DNA of 64,000 bases from JAJDZL01 sp965220665 (GTDB taxonomy: Bacteria; Pseudomonadota; Gammaproteobacteria; Arenicellales; JAJDZL01), in the NCBI GenBank assembly GCA_965220665.1, contig CBDCQQ010000005.1, forward strand, positions 992,001-1,056,000, given 5' to 3'. Shown in pieces: positions 52,766 to 61,360 of this stretch (its first letter is position 1; every line of letters starts with the position of its first letter). Below the pieces are notes generated by a model. That model was not told where the DNA came from and did not search any database. It worked only from the letters and a program-made list of their open reading frames with translations. The translations under genes and the position numbers were made by a program.

Positions 52766-53800
52766 CTAGTTCAGCAAATCCAGGCCATCTCCCCAACAAT
52801 CCGAAAGGCAGTAACCTAGAGGATAGGGGTCAGATGGGTCCACCCCAATCTGATGAATGCCATGAATCCACCCCCTTCCTTTTATGCCAGGGACAACCGC
52901 CGGTCTTCCGTAGATTTCTGTTGTTCTCTTTAACTCTACTTCAAACCGGCTGTCAATGATGGAAAGTGCACGAAAGGTTTCGCCAGGCTGAACCTCCCCG
53001 CGCGCATGCATAAGCGCCATTCGCGCTGAATTACCGGTCCCGCATGGCGAGCGATCGACTCTTCCGGGCGGTAGAATGGTTGCACTTTTCAAGGTGCCGT
53101 CGCTCATCGTTGACATGAACATCACGTAAGAAAGCCCATTCAGTTCTGGGTGTCTAGGATGATTGATCTGAAGTTGCTGATTAGCAGACCTCTGGACGCT
53201 GTTTCCGGCCTCAACCAGCGCTCTTGCCGAATTGGGTTCAATGGTCAGGCCAAACTCTGACGGATCAACCAGCGCATAGAAAATCCCTCCAAAAGAGATG
53301 CTAAGTTTGATTTGGCCAATTCCTGGTATGTTAACCTCAGTATCTAGCGCGTCGACATAACAGGGTGGCATTTCCAAATCCACGTTGATACACTTGCCAT
53401 TTGAACATTCGGCTGTTGTGGTCACAAGACCAGCTGGTGTGTCTAGCACTACAGTGGTTTCAGGCTCACGCATCTCTAAAATTCCAGTTTCGAGCAGGAC
53501 AGTCACGGTACAAATTGCGTTGGAGCCAGACATTGCATGTGCCTTGTCACCCTGCAATACAATCATGCCCGCGTGTGCCTCAGACTTTGTCGGGGGCAGA
53601 CACAGAACTGTACTCATCTGCGCATAGCCGCGCGGTTCAAACACCAGAAATCTTCGAAGCGCGTCGCCGTCACCGTTCATGTAGTCAAGCTTGTCGACCA
53701 TTGTTTCACCCGGCACATCCAAAATACCACCCGTTACGACGCGGCCGACCTCTCCTTCGGCGTGTGCTTCAACCATAGTTACGGATTTAGACCAGCGCAT
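52766..53800 (-). CDS. proline racemase family protein (Ser/Cys active site)
   Basis: 344-residue member of the proline racemase / 4-hydroxyproline 2-epimerase / trans-3-hydroxy-L-proline dehydratase family. The second catalytic motif is intact (DRSPCGTGNSARMA, Cys253). The first, usually M-C-G-H, reads AMSGSNAIC, so Ser91 replaces the first catalytic Cys. A Ser/Cys pair argues against a classical Cys/Cys proline racemase and leaves hydroxyproline epimerase or dehydratase activity as options. No hydroxyproline catabolic partner is adjacent. Divergent from an SDR gene. Confidence 0.85.
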   Translation of the reverse strand: MRWSKSVTMVEAHAEGEVGRVVTGGILDVPGETMVDKLDYMNGDGDALRRFLVFEPRGYAQMSTVLCLPPTKSEAHAGMIVLQGDKAHAMSGSNAICTVTVLLETGILEMREPETTVVLDTPAGLVTTTAECSNGKCINVDLEMPPCYVDALDTEVNIPGIGQIKLSISFGGIFYALVDPSEFGLTIEPNSARALVEAGNSVQRSANQQLQINHPRHPELNGLSYVMFMSTMSDGTLKSATILPPGRVDRSPCGTGNSARMALMHARGEVQPGETFRALSIIDSRFEVELKRTTEIYGRPAVVPGIKGRGWIHGIHQIGVDPSDPYPLGYCLSDCWGDGLDLLN

Positions 53801-53967
53801 CGTTATTTTGGATTCAAGGTAGTGTGAAAGAATGAGTTTCTACTGATAAAGGCTGTAGACGGCTAGAATGCGCACATTTTATCCAATGCCGAATTTTCTC
53901 AACATTCGCCCATCATTGATAATATCGTACTGAGTTTAGGAGACAGCCTGATTTCGGAGCGTATTCA

Positions 53968-54708
53968 ATGGGAAGATTGGCGAACAAAATCGTATTTATG
54001 ACAGCTGCTGGAATGGGCATCGGGCGTGCTAGTGCAATCGCAATGGCAAACGAAGGTGCGCGTGTGTATGCAGCAGATATTCATCGACCTTCACTGGATA
54101 GTCTGGCAGAAGAAAGCAGCAACATAAGCGTTATTGAACTGGATGTTACCGATTCCAGGGCAATTTCGGAGCTTCCCAAGATCGTTCCAGTTCCTGATGT
54201 TTTGTTCAATTGCGCCGGTTACGTCCACGATGGAACAATTATGGATGCCGATGACAAAGTATGGGACCTGTCTATCGCGATCAATGTGCGAAGTCATGCC
54301 CGAGTAATCGAGACATTTTTACCTCAGATGATTGAAAATGGCGGCGGTTCGATCATCAATATGGCTAGTGTAGCGTCAGCAATAACAGGAGCGGCAAGCC
54401 GCGCTGTCTACAGTGCAACTAAAGGAGCGGTGATGGGGCTGACTAAAGCAATAGCCCGAGATCATGTAAAACAGGGCATACGATGCAATGCAGTATGTCC
54501 AGGCACCGTGTTAACTCCATCGCTGAAAGGACGCTTACGGGCCAGAGGAGACTATGACAAAGCTTACGAAGAGATGTTGAATCGCCAGCCTACCGGTAAG
54601 ATGGCTCATCCGGAAGATATTGCCCCAATTGTGGTTTACCTCGCATCGGATGAGTCAAAGGTGGCAACCGGGCAATTTTTCATTGTTGACGGCGGCTGGA
54701 CCATTTAA
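53968..54708 (+). CDS. short-chain dehydrogenase/reductase
   Basis: 246-residue classical SDR. The cofactor motif AAGMGIGRASA is a variant of TGxxxGIG; DVLFNCAGYVHDG, Ser in SIINMASVAS, and YSATKGAVMGLTKAI (Tyr-x3-Lys) follow. C-terminal CPGTVLTPSLKGRLRA and FFIVDGGWTI. It resembles the DHRS6/2-keto-3-deoxy-L-fuconate-dehydrogenase-like subgroup, so a hydroxy- or keto-acid substrate is possible, but the substrate is not determined. Confidence 0.85.
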   Translation: MGRLANKIVFMTAAGMGIGRASAIAMANEGARVYAADIHRPSLDSLAEESSNISVIELDVTDSRAISELPKIVPVPDVLFNCAGYVHDGTIMDADDKVWDLSIAINVRSHARVIETFLPQMIENGGGSIINMASVASAITGAASRAVYSATKGAVMGLTKAIARDHVKQGIRCNAVCPGTVLTPSLKGRLRARGDYDKAYEEMLNRQPTGKMAHPEDIAPIVVYLASDESKVATGQFFIVDGGWTI

Positions 54709-54960
54709 CTTTTGGAGATTCTAACACTAGTCTTGATATTGACCGGAACAACAAAACATTTTCTTGGCTCGCTCAGGGAGGCGATGAGCGAAAATACTGT
54801 GCACCTGTTGTGAACCTTCCGATAGCGACAATCATGTGATCGAAACATGTTGAGTATCCAGAAAAATGCACTTCCAAAGTCACGTTAGGCGTAAGTTGTA
54901 ACTGAAAATGGATTAGCCGGTAGATTTCGCGCTTTCCAGACAGCACTATCAGTAATTTTA

Positions 54961-55016
54961 AGATTGTAAACATGTTATTCTATGGTTAGTAACCATATGT
55001 AATTTGTTAACAATCT
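54961..55016. promoter_or_regulatory. nested palindromic operator upstream of antitoxin gene
   Basis: A perfect 17-bp palindrome, TATGGTTA-G-TAACCATA (54981-54997), lies inside a second inverted repeat, AGATTGTAAACA (54961-54972) with TGTTAACAATCT (55005-55016; one mismatch). Both share the same centre (about 54989). The outer arm ends one base before the antitoxin ATG at 55018. This is the expected position for toxin-antitoxin autoregulation. Confidence 0.6.
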
Positions 55017-55017
55017 A

Positions 55018-55449
55018 ATGTCAAAATACAAACTGTTAGAGTCCTATTTGGTCGATTCGAATGAAGACATATTGGAAATGTCTTTTGACAAAGTGGCAGA
55101 GGTCGTTGGGTTCAGTTTACCTAGATCAGCTTACTCTTATGCATCGTGGTGGTCCAACAATCCCAGCAGCAGTGCAATTACCTCAGCGTGGCTTTCGGCG
55201 GGATATCGCTCAGAAAAGGTAAATATGTTGGATCAGACTGTGCTTTTCAGAAAAATTTCCAGCACGGAACAGTTATTTCACGCTGGAAAAGCATACAGAG
55301 GCGGAGTTGAAAAGGAATCGAAAGATTCTCAAGCTTCAGGCTACTTTGCGAAATTGTACGGTTCGTTTAGTGATGTCATCACGATTGCCTCTGACACAGA
55401 CTTGACCAAACCAATAGATGCCGGATGGAAGTCCGTCGAAGAGAAATAG
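55018..55449 (+). CDS. hybrid antitoxin: DUF7662-like domain plus Phd-like tail
   Basis: 143 residues. Residues 1-80 (KYKLLESYL, VAEVVGFSLPRSAYSYASWWSN, AWLSAGY) match the small DUF7662-type domain. The C-terminal ~30 residues (YGSFSDVITIASDTDLTKPIDAGW) resemble the toxin-binding tails of antitoxins that pair with COG3744-type PIN toxins (form: G-x-V-T-I-A-x-D-x-D-L-T-x-P). The PIN toxin gene overlaps its end by 25 bases. I infer an antitoxin in which the usual DNA-binding domain has been replaced by the DUF7662-like domain. Confidence 0.65.
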   Translation: MSKYKLLESYLVDSNEDILEMSFDKVAEVVGFSLPRSAYSYASWWSNNPSSSAITSAWLSAGYRSEKVNMLDQTVLFRKISSTEQLFHAGKAYRGGVEKESKDSQASGYFAKLYGSFSDVITIASDTDLTKPIDAGWKSVEEK

Positions 55450-55856
55450 AGCGAACCTATCTGCTCGATACCTGCGCATTGCTGTGGATTGCCCATGGCA
55501 CTGATTTGAGAGAACCTGCACTAAGCGAGTTTAAATATTTGAGACCGGGTCAACTATTCGTTTCGCCCATGTCTGCTTGGGAAATTGCAATGCTTACTCA
55601 CAAGCAAAAATTAATCTTGGCTACGGATGCGGCGAATTTTTTCCGTGACTTTTGCGATGAAAACGGTATCCAACTGGAAGACCTATCGCCTGTCGTATTG
55701 GCTTCTGCTGTGACCTTACCACAATTGTCGATTCAGGATCCAGTAGACAGAATTCTGATTTCAGCGGCGCGTCACTCAAGACACACGCTAGTCACCCGAG
55801 ACGGACAAATACTCGCTTACGGTGAACACGGACACGTATCGACCCTAGAGTGCTGA
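55425..55856 (+). CDS. PIN-domain toxin (COG3744 type)
   Basis: 143 residues. YLLDTCALLWIAHG (first Asp), SPMSAWEIAMLTHKQKL (Glu), IQDPVDRILISAAR (Asp) and LVTRDGQILAYG (Asp) give the acidic PIN nuclease centre of the VapC-like COG3744 group. Its start lies inside the upstream antitoxin gene (25-base overlap in another frame). The 3' end abuts an IS1595 remnant on the other strand. Confidence 0.87.
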   Translation: MEVRRREIERTYLLDTCALLWIAHGTDLREPALSEFKYLRPGQLFVSPMSAWEIAMLTHKQKLILATDAANFFRDFCDENGIQLEDLSPVVLASAVTLPQLSIQDPVDRILISAARHSRHTLVTRDGQILAYGEHGHVSTLEC

Positions 55857-56044
55857 GATTTACCATTGGGAATCTCGTAAGCGTTGCGCCCGCCACAGCG
55901 GTGAGACCGCTCCACACCATCCGCCCAGATGATCGATTCAAATCACTTGCGCGTCGAGGTCTCGTTGGGAAACATTTCAAACAGTTCGATCAGAGAAATC
56001 CCGCAGCGATGCGACTTGCCGGGTGCGCGTTTGTTGTGCTGCAT
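55848..56044 (-). mobile_element. remnant of an IS1595-family transposase
   Basis: The minus strand from ATG 56044 reads QHNKRAPGKSHRCGISLIEL then FEMFP, a stop at the position of a conserved Trp, then FESIIWADGVERSHRCGGRN and YEIPNGKSQ. This matches the N-terminus of IS1595-type transposases (APGKxHRxGISLIELFEMFPDE...WFE...CPHCG) with its zinc-ribbon partly degraded. Only about 65 codons survive. The catalytic part is missing, so it cannot be active. The remnant overlaps the last codons of the PIN toxin gene. Confidence 0.75.
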
Positions 56045-56132
56045 TTGAGCCACTCAATTGGTTAAACTAATGCGCAAATGAAGAATTATTTCATTGGTTT
56101 GGTCAAGTATATAAACACCTAATTTTTCTACC

Positions 56133-57035
56133 ATGGAAAATGTTGCGTTCTTTGGGCTTGGAGCAATTGGTGAGGGGGTTGCCGCGAACCTGCTCAGAGC
56201 AGGCTATACGGTCAACATTACTGTACATCGAAGTCTCGAGGCGGTTGATCGACTAATTTCACTTGGCGCAACGCTTCACCAATCGAAATCTGAGGCGGCC
56301 AAGGTCAGTGATATTGTCATCTTTTGCCTTCCAAATTCCAATGTAGTTGAAGAGACGGCGAATGAAATCTGGCACGAGTTGGATGTACACCACCTGGTTG
56401 TTGATATAGGAACATCAGCGGTACATCAATCACTTGAGTTGTCTGAAAGACTCTGTTCGAGAGGTATTCAGTTTGTTGAAGCACCGCTAGCTGGTGGTAA
56501 AGTCCAGGCGGCGGCTGGCGAACTGGGAGCATTTGTCGGCTGCAGCAACCAGACATTTGAGCGAGTCGAACCGCTGCTCAATAAATTCTGTGAATCAGTT
56601 GAGCACTTCGGTCCAGTCGGGTCCGGTAGCAGCGCAAAATTGATCAGCAACTACCTCGTTCTCGGTATGGTTCGTCTCATAATTGAGACATTCCACGCTG
56701 CAGATTCGCTGGAAGTTGATTGGGCCAAATTTTACGAAATCATCCGCCAGGGATCTTCAAACTCTATGGCGCTACAGCGAATAATCGGTAGCATCCTGGA
56801 AGACGACAACTACGGTGGCTATGTATTTACAGTGAGAAACGCGCTGAAAGACTCTCGCTATATTGCCGACCTTGGCGAATCAATTTCCCAGGCTGTTCTG
56901 AGCGACGCCGCATTGAAACTATTTGCCGAGGCTAACGAACTCGGATTTGGAGACTTGCAGGTTTCAGAACTTCTGAGGCGCGAGGTTCGACAGCAACTAA
57001 ACGAACTGAGCAGCGAGAAAAATTCGCCCTGTTGA
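56133..57035 (+). CDS. 3-hydroxyisobutyrate dehydrogenase family protein
   Basis: 300-residue beta-hydroxyacid dehydrogenase. N-terminal FFGLGAIGEGVAANLLRAG (NAD(P) Rossmann), the substrate-binding VEAPLAGGKVQAAAGELGAF (usually D-A-P-V-S-G-G), and the catalytic Lys in GSSAKLISNYL near 169. Members oxidise 3-hydroxy acids or reduce aldehyde acids; the substrate here is not clear. It converges on the HpaB-like hydroxylase gene with a 17-base gap. Confidence 0.88.
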   Translation: MENVAFFGLGAIGEGVAANLLRAGYTVNITVHRSLEAVDRLISLGATLHQSKSEAAKVSDIVIFCLPNSNVVEETANEIWHELDVHHLVVDIGTSAVHQSLELSERLCSRGIQFVEAPLAGGKVQAAAGELGAFVGCSNQTFERVEPLLNKFCESVEHFGPVGSGSSAKLISNYLVLGMVRLIIETFHAADSLEVDWAKFYEIIRQGSSNSMALQRIIGSILEDDNYGGYVFTVRNALKDSRYIADLGESISQAVLSDAALKLFAEANELGFGDLQVSELLRREVRQQLNELSSEKNSPC

Positions 57036-57052
57036 ATTCAGTCAATGACTGC

Positions 57053-58594
57053 TTAGTGCAGCCGTTCGCGTTTTGGTAACGTAGTCTGCCTGGGTGGCTG
57101 ACAACCAGTGTCGCAACATTGACCCGGCTGTGGCGTTGCACCGGGAGAGTCTTTATGCAGCCCCCTATCGATCAATCGTTCGACCAGATCAGCCTTATCG
57201 CCGACGGAATAATTTCGAAATATCTCACGCTTTAGTGCTTCGGGGGAGCCGCCGCCGTGAACGCTGATGACTGAGTACCAGGCACCTGAATGAGAGGCGG
57301 TTAAGTCCTCAATTAATCGGGCGACGGCCGCGCGCCGTTGAGGCGGCATGTCCGCACTGGCTGACATCAGCGTGTCTAGTTTGTCCATGGTGTCCGGATT
57401 GTGGTCCTCATCGGGATGCGGAAGCGCAACAATTAGTCCGCCCGAGACTGAGTTGGCAATCCGGTGCATGTCAAAGATGGAGTGTGCTAAAAGCAGCTTG
57501 CCAATATTCGAGTACACTGCGTCCGGTTCGTAATTTCCGACATCGGTGGTTTTGCCGTAAACCGAAGCAGAAACGCCACATGCATAAAAGCTCTCAACGG
57601 TCTTGATCAGCTCTACCATCGCCTCATGTAAATGAGGCTCAGCCTCCACATCAAGCCCGTTGGTTTCGATCATCATTGCGGAAGCACCGATCAGCAGATC
57701 TCCAAAGCCGGCACGTGCTCCAATGCATGTGTGCCGGTGGTGGTTCGCATAAGTTTTGGTAAGGTGCTCCGAGTGTTCCCACTCTCCGCACATATAAACC
57801 CGATCGTAGGGAACAAAGACATTCTCAAAAACGCAGACCCCCGTCGACTGGCCGAAACGACTGGAAAATTGAGCTGAAACATCTCCAGGTCTTCCAGCCG
57901 GGCGCGCAATGATAGTCAGGCCCTGCGCATCAATAGGTACTTGACAGGCTACCGCAAAATCCTTATCTTCCCGCTGCATGTTGCGGCCCGGTAGTACGAA
58001 CAGTTCGTGCACATAGGGTGCCGCAGTAACAATCGCCTTGACTCCTGATATTTCTATACCATCAGGCCGGCGTGCAACAATTCGCACGTGACTGTCAGGC
58101 TTTGGCTGTTCGTTTGGTCTGAGAGAACGGTCTCCCTTGGCATCCGTCATGGCGATCCCGACGGTGAGATCATTATCCTGAATACGGTGCATTTGTTCGA
58201 TGAGCCGCGAACTGTATTCCGTATTGTTTGTGGAGTCAATTTGATAAGTTGACTGATACAGTGCATTAAGGCCGTCCATGGTCAGGTATCGCATTGCACA
58301 CCCGGTCAACTGGCAAAGTGCGCGGACATATTCGAGCTTTGACAGCAGATCCTCCGTATCTCGATTGATGTGGACAAAGCGATTGACCGTGCGGCCCGAT
58401 GTGTGCTGTTCGGCGAGTGCATACTCGCGGTGTTCTGTAAGTCTGGCAAAGTCATAGGTCATACCGATGGCATTGACACCAGGAGCTAGCTGAGGATAAT
58501 CAGCGACAGACTCGACACGGTCGCCGCGCACATAGACTGTAGGGTTGTATTCTCGAAGTGATTCGCAGTAGTCTTGAGAAGTCATCAAATTCAT
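57053..58594 (-). CDS. HpaB-family 4-hydroxyphenylacetate 3-hydroxylase-like protein
   Basis: 513 residues, acyl-CoA-dehydrogenase-like fold of the HpaB / 4-hydroxybutyryl-CoA dehydratase family (MTSQDYCESLREYNPTVYV, GDRSLRPNEQPKPDSH, VFVPYDRVYMCGEW). In the dehydratases a His and Cys bind a 4Fe-4S cluster in H-R-Q-S-x-G-G-C; here the block reads HHRHTCIGARAGFGDLLIG, with Ala at that Cys. A flavin-dependent hydroxylase role therefore looks likelier. The C-terminus adds a Pro-rich tail with GQCCDTGCQPP, a possible metal-binding knot. The ATG overlaps the ccoS stop (ATGA). No HpaC reductase is seen nearby. Confidence 0.8.
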   Translation of the reverse strand: MNLMTSQDYCESLREYNPTVYVRGDRVESVADYPQLAPGVNAIGMTYDFARLTEHREYALAEQHTSGRTVNRFVHINRDTEDLLSKLEYVRALCQLTGCAMRYLTMDGLNALYQSTYQIDSTNNTEYSSRLIEQMHRIQDNDLTVGIAMTDAKGDRSLRPNEQPKPDSHVRIVARRPDGIEISGVKAIVTAAPYVHELFVLPGRNMQREDKDFAVACQVPIDAQGLTIIARPAGRPGDVSAQFSSRFGQSTGVCVFENVFVPYDRVYMCGEWEHSEHLTKTYANHHRHTCIGARAGFGDLLIGASAMMIETNGLDVEAEPHLHEAMVELIKTVESFYACGVSASVYGKTTDVGNYEPDAVYSNIGKLLLAHSIFDMHRIANSVSGGLIVALPHPDEDHNPDTMDKLDTLMSASADMPPQRRAAVARLIEDLTASHSGAWYSVISVHGGGSPEALKREIFRNYSVGDKADLVERLIDRGLHKDSPGATPQPGQCCDTGCQPPRQTTLPKRERLH

Positions 58595-58767
58595 GAATCG
58601 ACCTTCCTTGAAACGGCTGATTCGACCTGATCGTCATCCATCAGAACCCGCATCGGCTCGCGGTCCAGATCTTCGTATTGACCGCTCTTGACTGACCAGA
58701 GAAAGAATGCGGCGATTACAATCGACACGATGATCGTTAGTGGAAGCAGCAGATACAGGATTTCCAT
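58591..58767 (-). CDS. ccoS: cbb3-type oxidase assembly protein CcoS
   Basis: 58-residue protein: MEILYLLLPLTIIVSIVIAA forms one TM segment, followed by FFLWSVKSGQYEDLD, the typical CcoS/FixS sequence, and a polar tail. CcoS is needed for cofactor insertion into cbb3 oxidase. It sits directly downstream of the ccoI gene (start 7 bases after its stop), and its TGA overlaps the ATG of the following hydroxylase gene. Confidence 0.95.
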   Translation of the reverse strand: MEILYLLLPLTIIVSIVIAAFFLWSVKSGQYEDLDREPMRVLMDDDQVESAVSRKVDS

Positions 58768-58774
58768 TGCTTAA

Positions 58775-61213
58775 TCAAGTGTTACCGTGTTCATACGCAG
58801 TAATCCTGAGTGAATTGCCAACAACCAGGATCGAACTGACTGACATACCGATCGCCGCTGCAAGTGGCGGAACAAATCCCGCAGCCGCCAGTGATATACC
58901 GATTAAATTGTAAGCGATTGCCCAAATTGTGTTGTTGCGCATCACTGTGAAAGTAAATTCAGCGAGGTTACGTGCGATCACCAGCAAATCCAGTCGGTCG
59001 TCAAGCAGTAAAACATCTGAATTCGCTTTTGCAATATGTTGAGCACGTGCCGGTGCGATCGAAACATTGGCAATTGCCAGTGTCGGCGTATCATTGATGC
59101 CGTCGCCGACCATCGCGACACACTCTCCAAGTTTCTGATGACTGCGTATGATGTCCAGTTTCCCCTTCGGCGAACAGCCCCAGTGAACCTCTGTAATGCC
59201 TAACTCTCCAGCAACCCGTTCTGCTTCGAACTGTCGGTCTCCAGTCACCAGCGCAAGTCTAGCCGGTAAGTCCTTTATCCGGCCAATCAGACGTAAAGCA
59301 TCATCCCTTAAGGGGTTGTCAAAATGAAATTTGGCCAAGACTCCGGTGTCATCGCTCAAATAGGCGATCAATCCAACTTGATCCGATGGTTCTGAAATTT
59401 TGTCAATGGCGCCCTGAAGCTTTGAATCGATGTACGATCGCGAACCTAGGTAATATCGCTTTTCTTTGACGCATCCAGAAATCCCACCACCGTGCTCAAT
59501 GTTTACCTCAGCTACCTCTGCTCCATCACTTTCGAGGCTGCCTGCCAAAGCGCGGCAGATCGGGTGGTCAGAAAAAGAAGAGAGCAAAGCGGCTACTTCG
59601 TGTGCTTCAGACCGACTTAATTCACCAAACATATCGGTCCTCTTTAAGTGTGCCTGGCTTTGGGTCAGTGTACCGGTTTTGTCAAACAGAAAGGTATTGA
59701 CTTTGGCGAGGGCTTGCACCGCATCAGGGTGAGCGATCAGAATATTGCGCTTTGCAGCCGAATTGACCGCTGCGGTCAGGGCTGTTGGTACAGCAAGCGC
59801 CAGAGCACAGGGACACGCTACGACTAGTACTGCAATCGGATAAGAGAGCCAGTTGGTGTCGCCGGACCAGTACCAAAATACACCAACGCATAACGCGATC
59901 ATCACCACGGCTGCTGAAAAGTATCCGGCAATCTGATCGGTCAGTCGTGTGTTGGAAGGTTTTCCTGACATCGAATCTTCCAGTAGCTTGACGATTGAGG
60001 CAAGTGCCGATTCTGCACTAGGTCGGGTCACTCGAACCACTACAGTACTGCTGGCATTAATTGATCCGCCGAAAACTGAATCTCCGATAGTTCGTTGTAC
60101 AACATTTGACTCACCCGTCAGAAGCGCTTCATCCACATCGGTCGAACCCGATACGATTTCGCCATCTGCAGGTATTGCCTCTCCGGGCTTGATCAGCACA
60201 AAGTCATCAACCGCGAGACGCAGTGCTGGAACCACAACAGTGGAATGGATTTGATCCGGATCGACCAGACGGTTGGCATGGTTTGGAGTAGATGCGCTCA
60301 GACGGGTGATTCGATCTGTCATGCGACGATACGCGCCCTTCTCCAGAAATCTGGCAATTAACTGGATGAATACAAACATCGCAATGCTGTCGAAGTAAAT
60401 TTCTCCAGATCCAGAGAGTGTCGCTGTAAGACTCGCGAAGAACGCGATTATGAGTCCCAATGCGATGGGAACATCCATCGTTGCTGTCCGCTGTTTCAGG
60501 TCGCGCCAGGCACCCGCGAGAATCGGTGCGGCAGAATAAAACAGCACGGGCAGCACAAACAGCAGACTGAGGCGACGAAACAGTTCCTCATATTCAATTT
60601 GAATAGATGTCCACGCACTTGAGTAGAGTGCAACGGCGATGACCATAATCTGCATACCAAAAACGCCGGCAACACCCAAGCGTTTGAGAAGATCTTGGTG
60701 CTGAGCATTAACAACTTCCGATATAGCGGTGCTGCTGTATGGTACAAGTCCGTAGCCAAGGCTCTGAGTACGGCTGACTATTTCGGAAAGCGAAATCTCA
60801 CTTGAGCGCCACGAAACCTTTAGTTTCTGAGTTCGATAATTGAGTTTTACATCGACTATGCCAGGCTGAGAGACCAGGTGGCTTTCAATAAGCCAAACAC
60901 AGGTTGGGCAGTGAATGTTGTGAACGATAAAAGCTGTTGTACTTTGTTCGCCGTTGGAATCGACATAATGCTGATGAATGGTTTCATCATCAAGAATTTC
61001 AGAAAAAGTCTGTGGCAAAGTGTCTTTCGACTCATCGACTGGGGGCGGTAGTGCCGTGCGCTTTTTGTAATAGGCTTCAAGCCCGCTCTCGTGAACAATA
61101 GCGGCAACCGTTGCGCAGCCTTCGCAACACATCGATTGACTGACGCCATCAATTTCACGAACGACCTTACGGCCTGAGTGAATGACGCTGCCGCAGTGAT
61201 AACAGTCAGTCAT
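58775..61213 (-). CDS. ccoI: copper-transporting P1B-type ATPase CcoI/FixI
   Basis: 812 residues. The N-terminal Cys-rich region (DCYHCGSVI, CCEGCATVAAIV) precedes a heavy-metal-associated domain with HCPTCVWLIESHL. TM segments lead to the CPC ion site (VACPCALALAVP), with DKTGTLTQSQ phosphorylation, GDRQFEAERVAGELG and GDGINDTPTLA. It delivers copper for cbb3 oxidase assembly. Operon with ccoS; divergent from the Yip1-domain gene and ccoNO. Confidence 0.96.
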   Translation of the reverse strand: MTDCYHCGSVIHSGRKVVREIDGVSQSMCCEGCATVAAIVHESGLEAYYKKRTALPPPVDESKDTLPQTFSEILDDETIHQHYVDSNGEQSTTAFIVHNIHCPTCVWLIESHLVSQPGIVDVKLNYRTQKLKVSWRSSEISLSEIVSRTQSLGYGLVPYSSTAISEVVNAQHQDLLKRLGVAGVFGMQIMVIAVALYSSAWTSIQIEYEELFRRLSLLFVLPVLFYSAAPILAGAWRDLKQRTATMDVPIALGLIIAFFASLTATLSGSGEIYFDSIAMFVFIQLIARFLEKGAYRRMTDRITRLSASTPNHANRLVDPDQIHSTVVVPALRLAVDDFVLIKPGEAIPADGEIVSGSTDVDEALLTGESNVVQRTIGDSVFGGSINASSTVVVRVTRPSAESALASIVKLLEDSMSGKPSNTRLTDQIAGYFSAAVVMIALCVGVFWYWSGDTNWLSYPIAVLVVACPCALALAVPTALTAAVNSAAKRNILIAHPDAVQALAKVNTFLFDKTGTLTQSQAHLKRTDMFGELSRSEAHEVAALLSSFSDHPICRALAGSLESDGAEVAEVNIEHGGGISGCVKEKRYYLGSRSYIDSKLQGAIDKISEPSDQVGLIAYLSDDTGVLAKFHFDNPLRDDALRLIGRIKDLPARLALVTGDRQFEAERVAGELGITEVHWGCSPKGKLDIIRSHQKLGECVAMVGDGINDTPTLAIANVSIAPARAQHIAKANSDVLLLDDRLDLLVIARNLAEFTFTVMRNNTIWAIAYNLIGISLAAAGFVPPLAAAIGMSVSSILVVGNSLRITAYEHGNT

Positions 61214-61360
61214 ATTATTTCAAGGGATTTAAAGCACATCCGAAAGCGCGGCACAAAGAGGCTTGAATTGATTATGTTGCACTGCAATATAATTTACTGC
61301 AACAAAGGAAAAGATGTATCATATGAGCAGAAGTTCATATTACGAAATTGCTATATCCCT

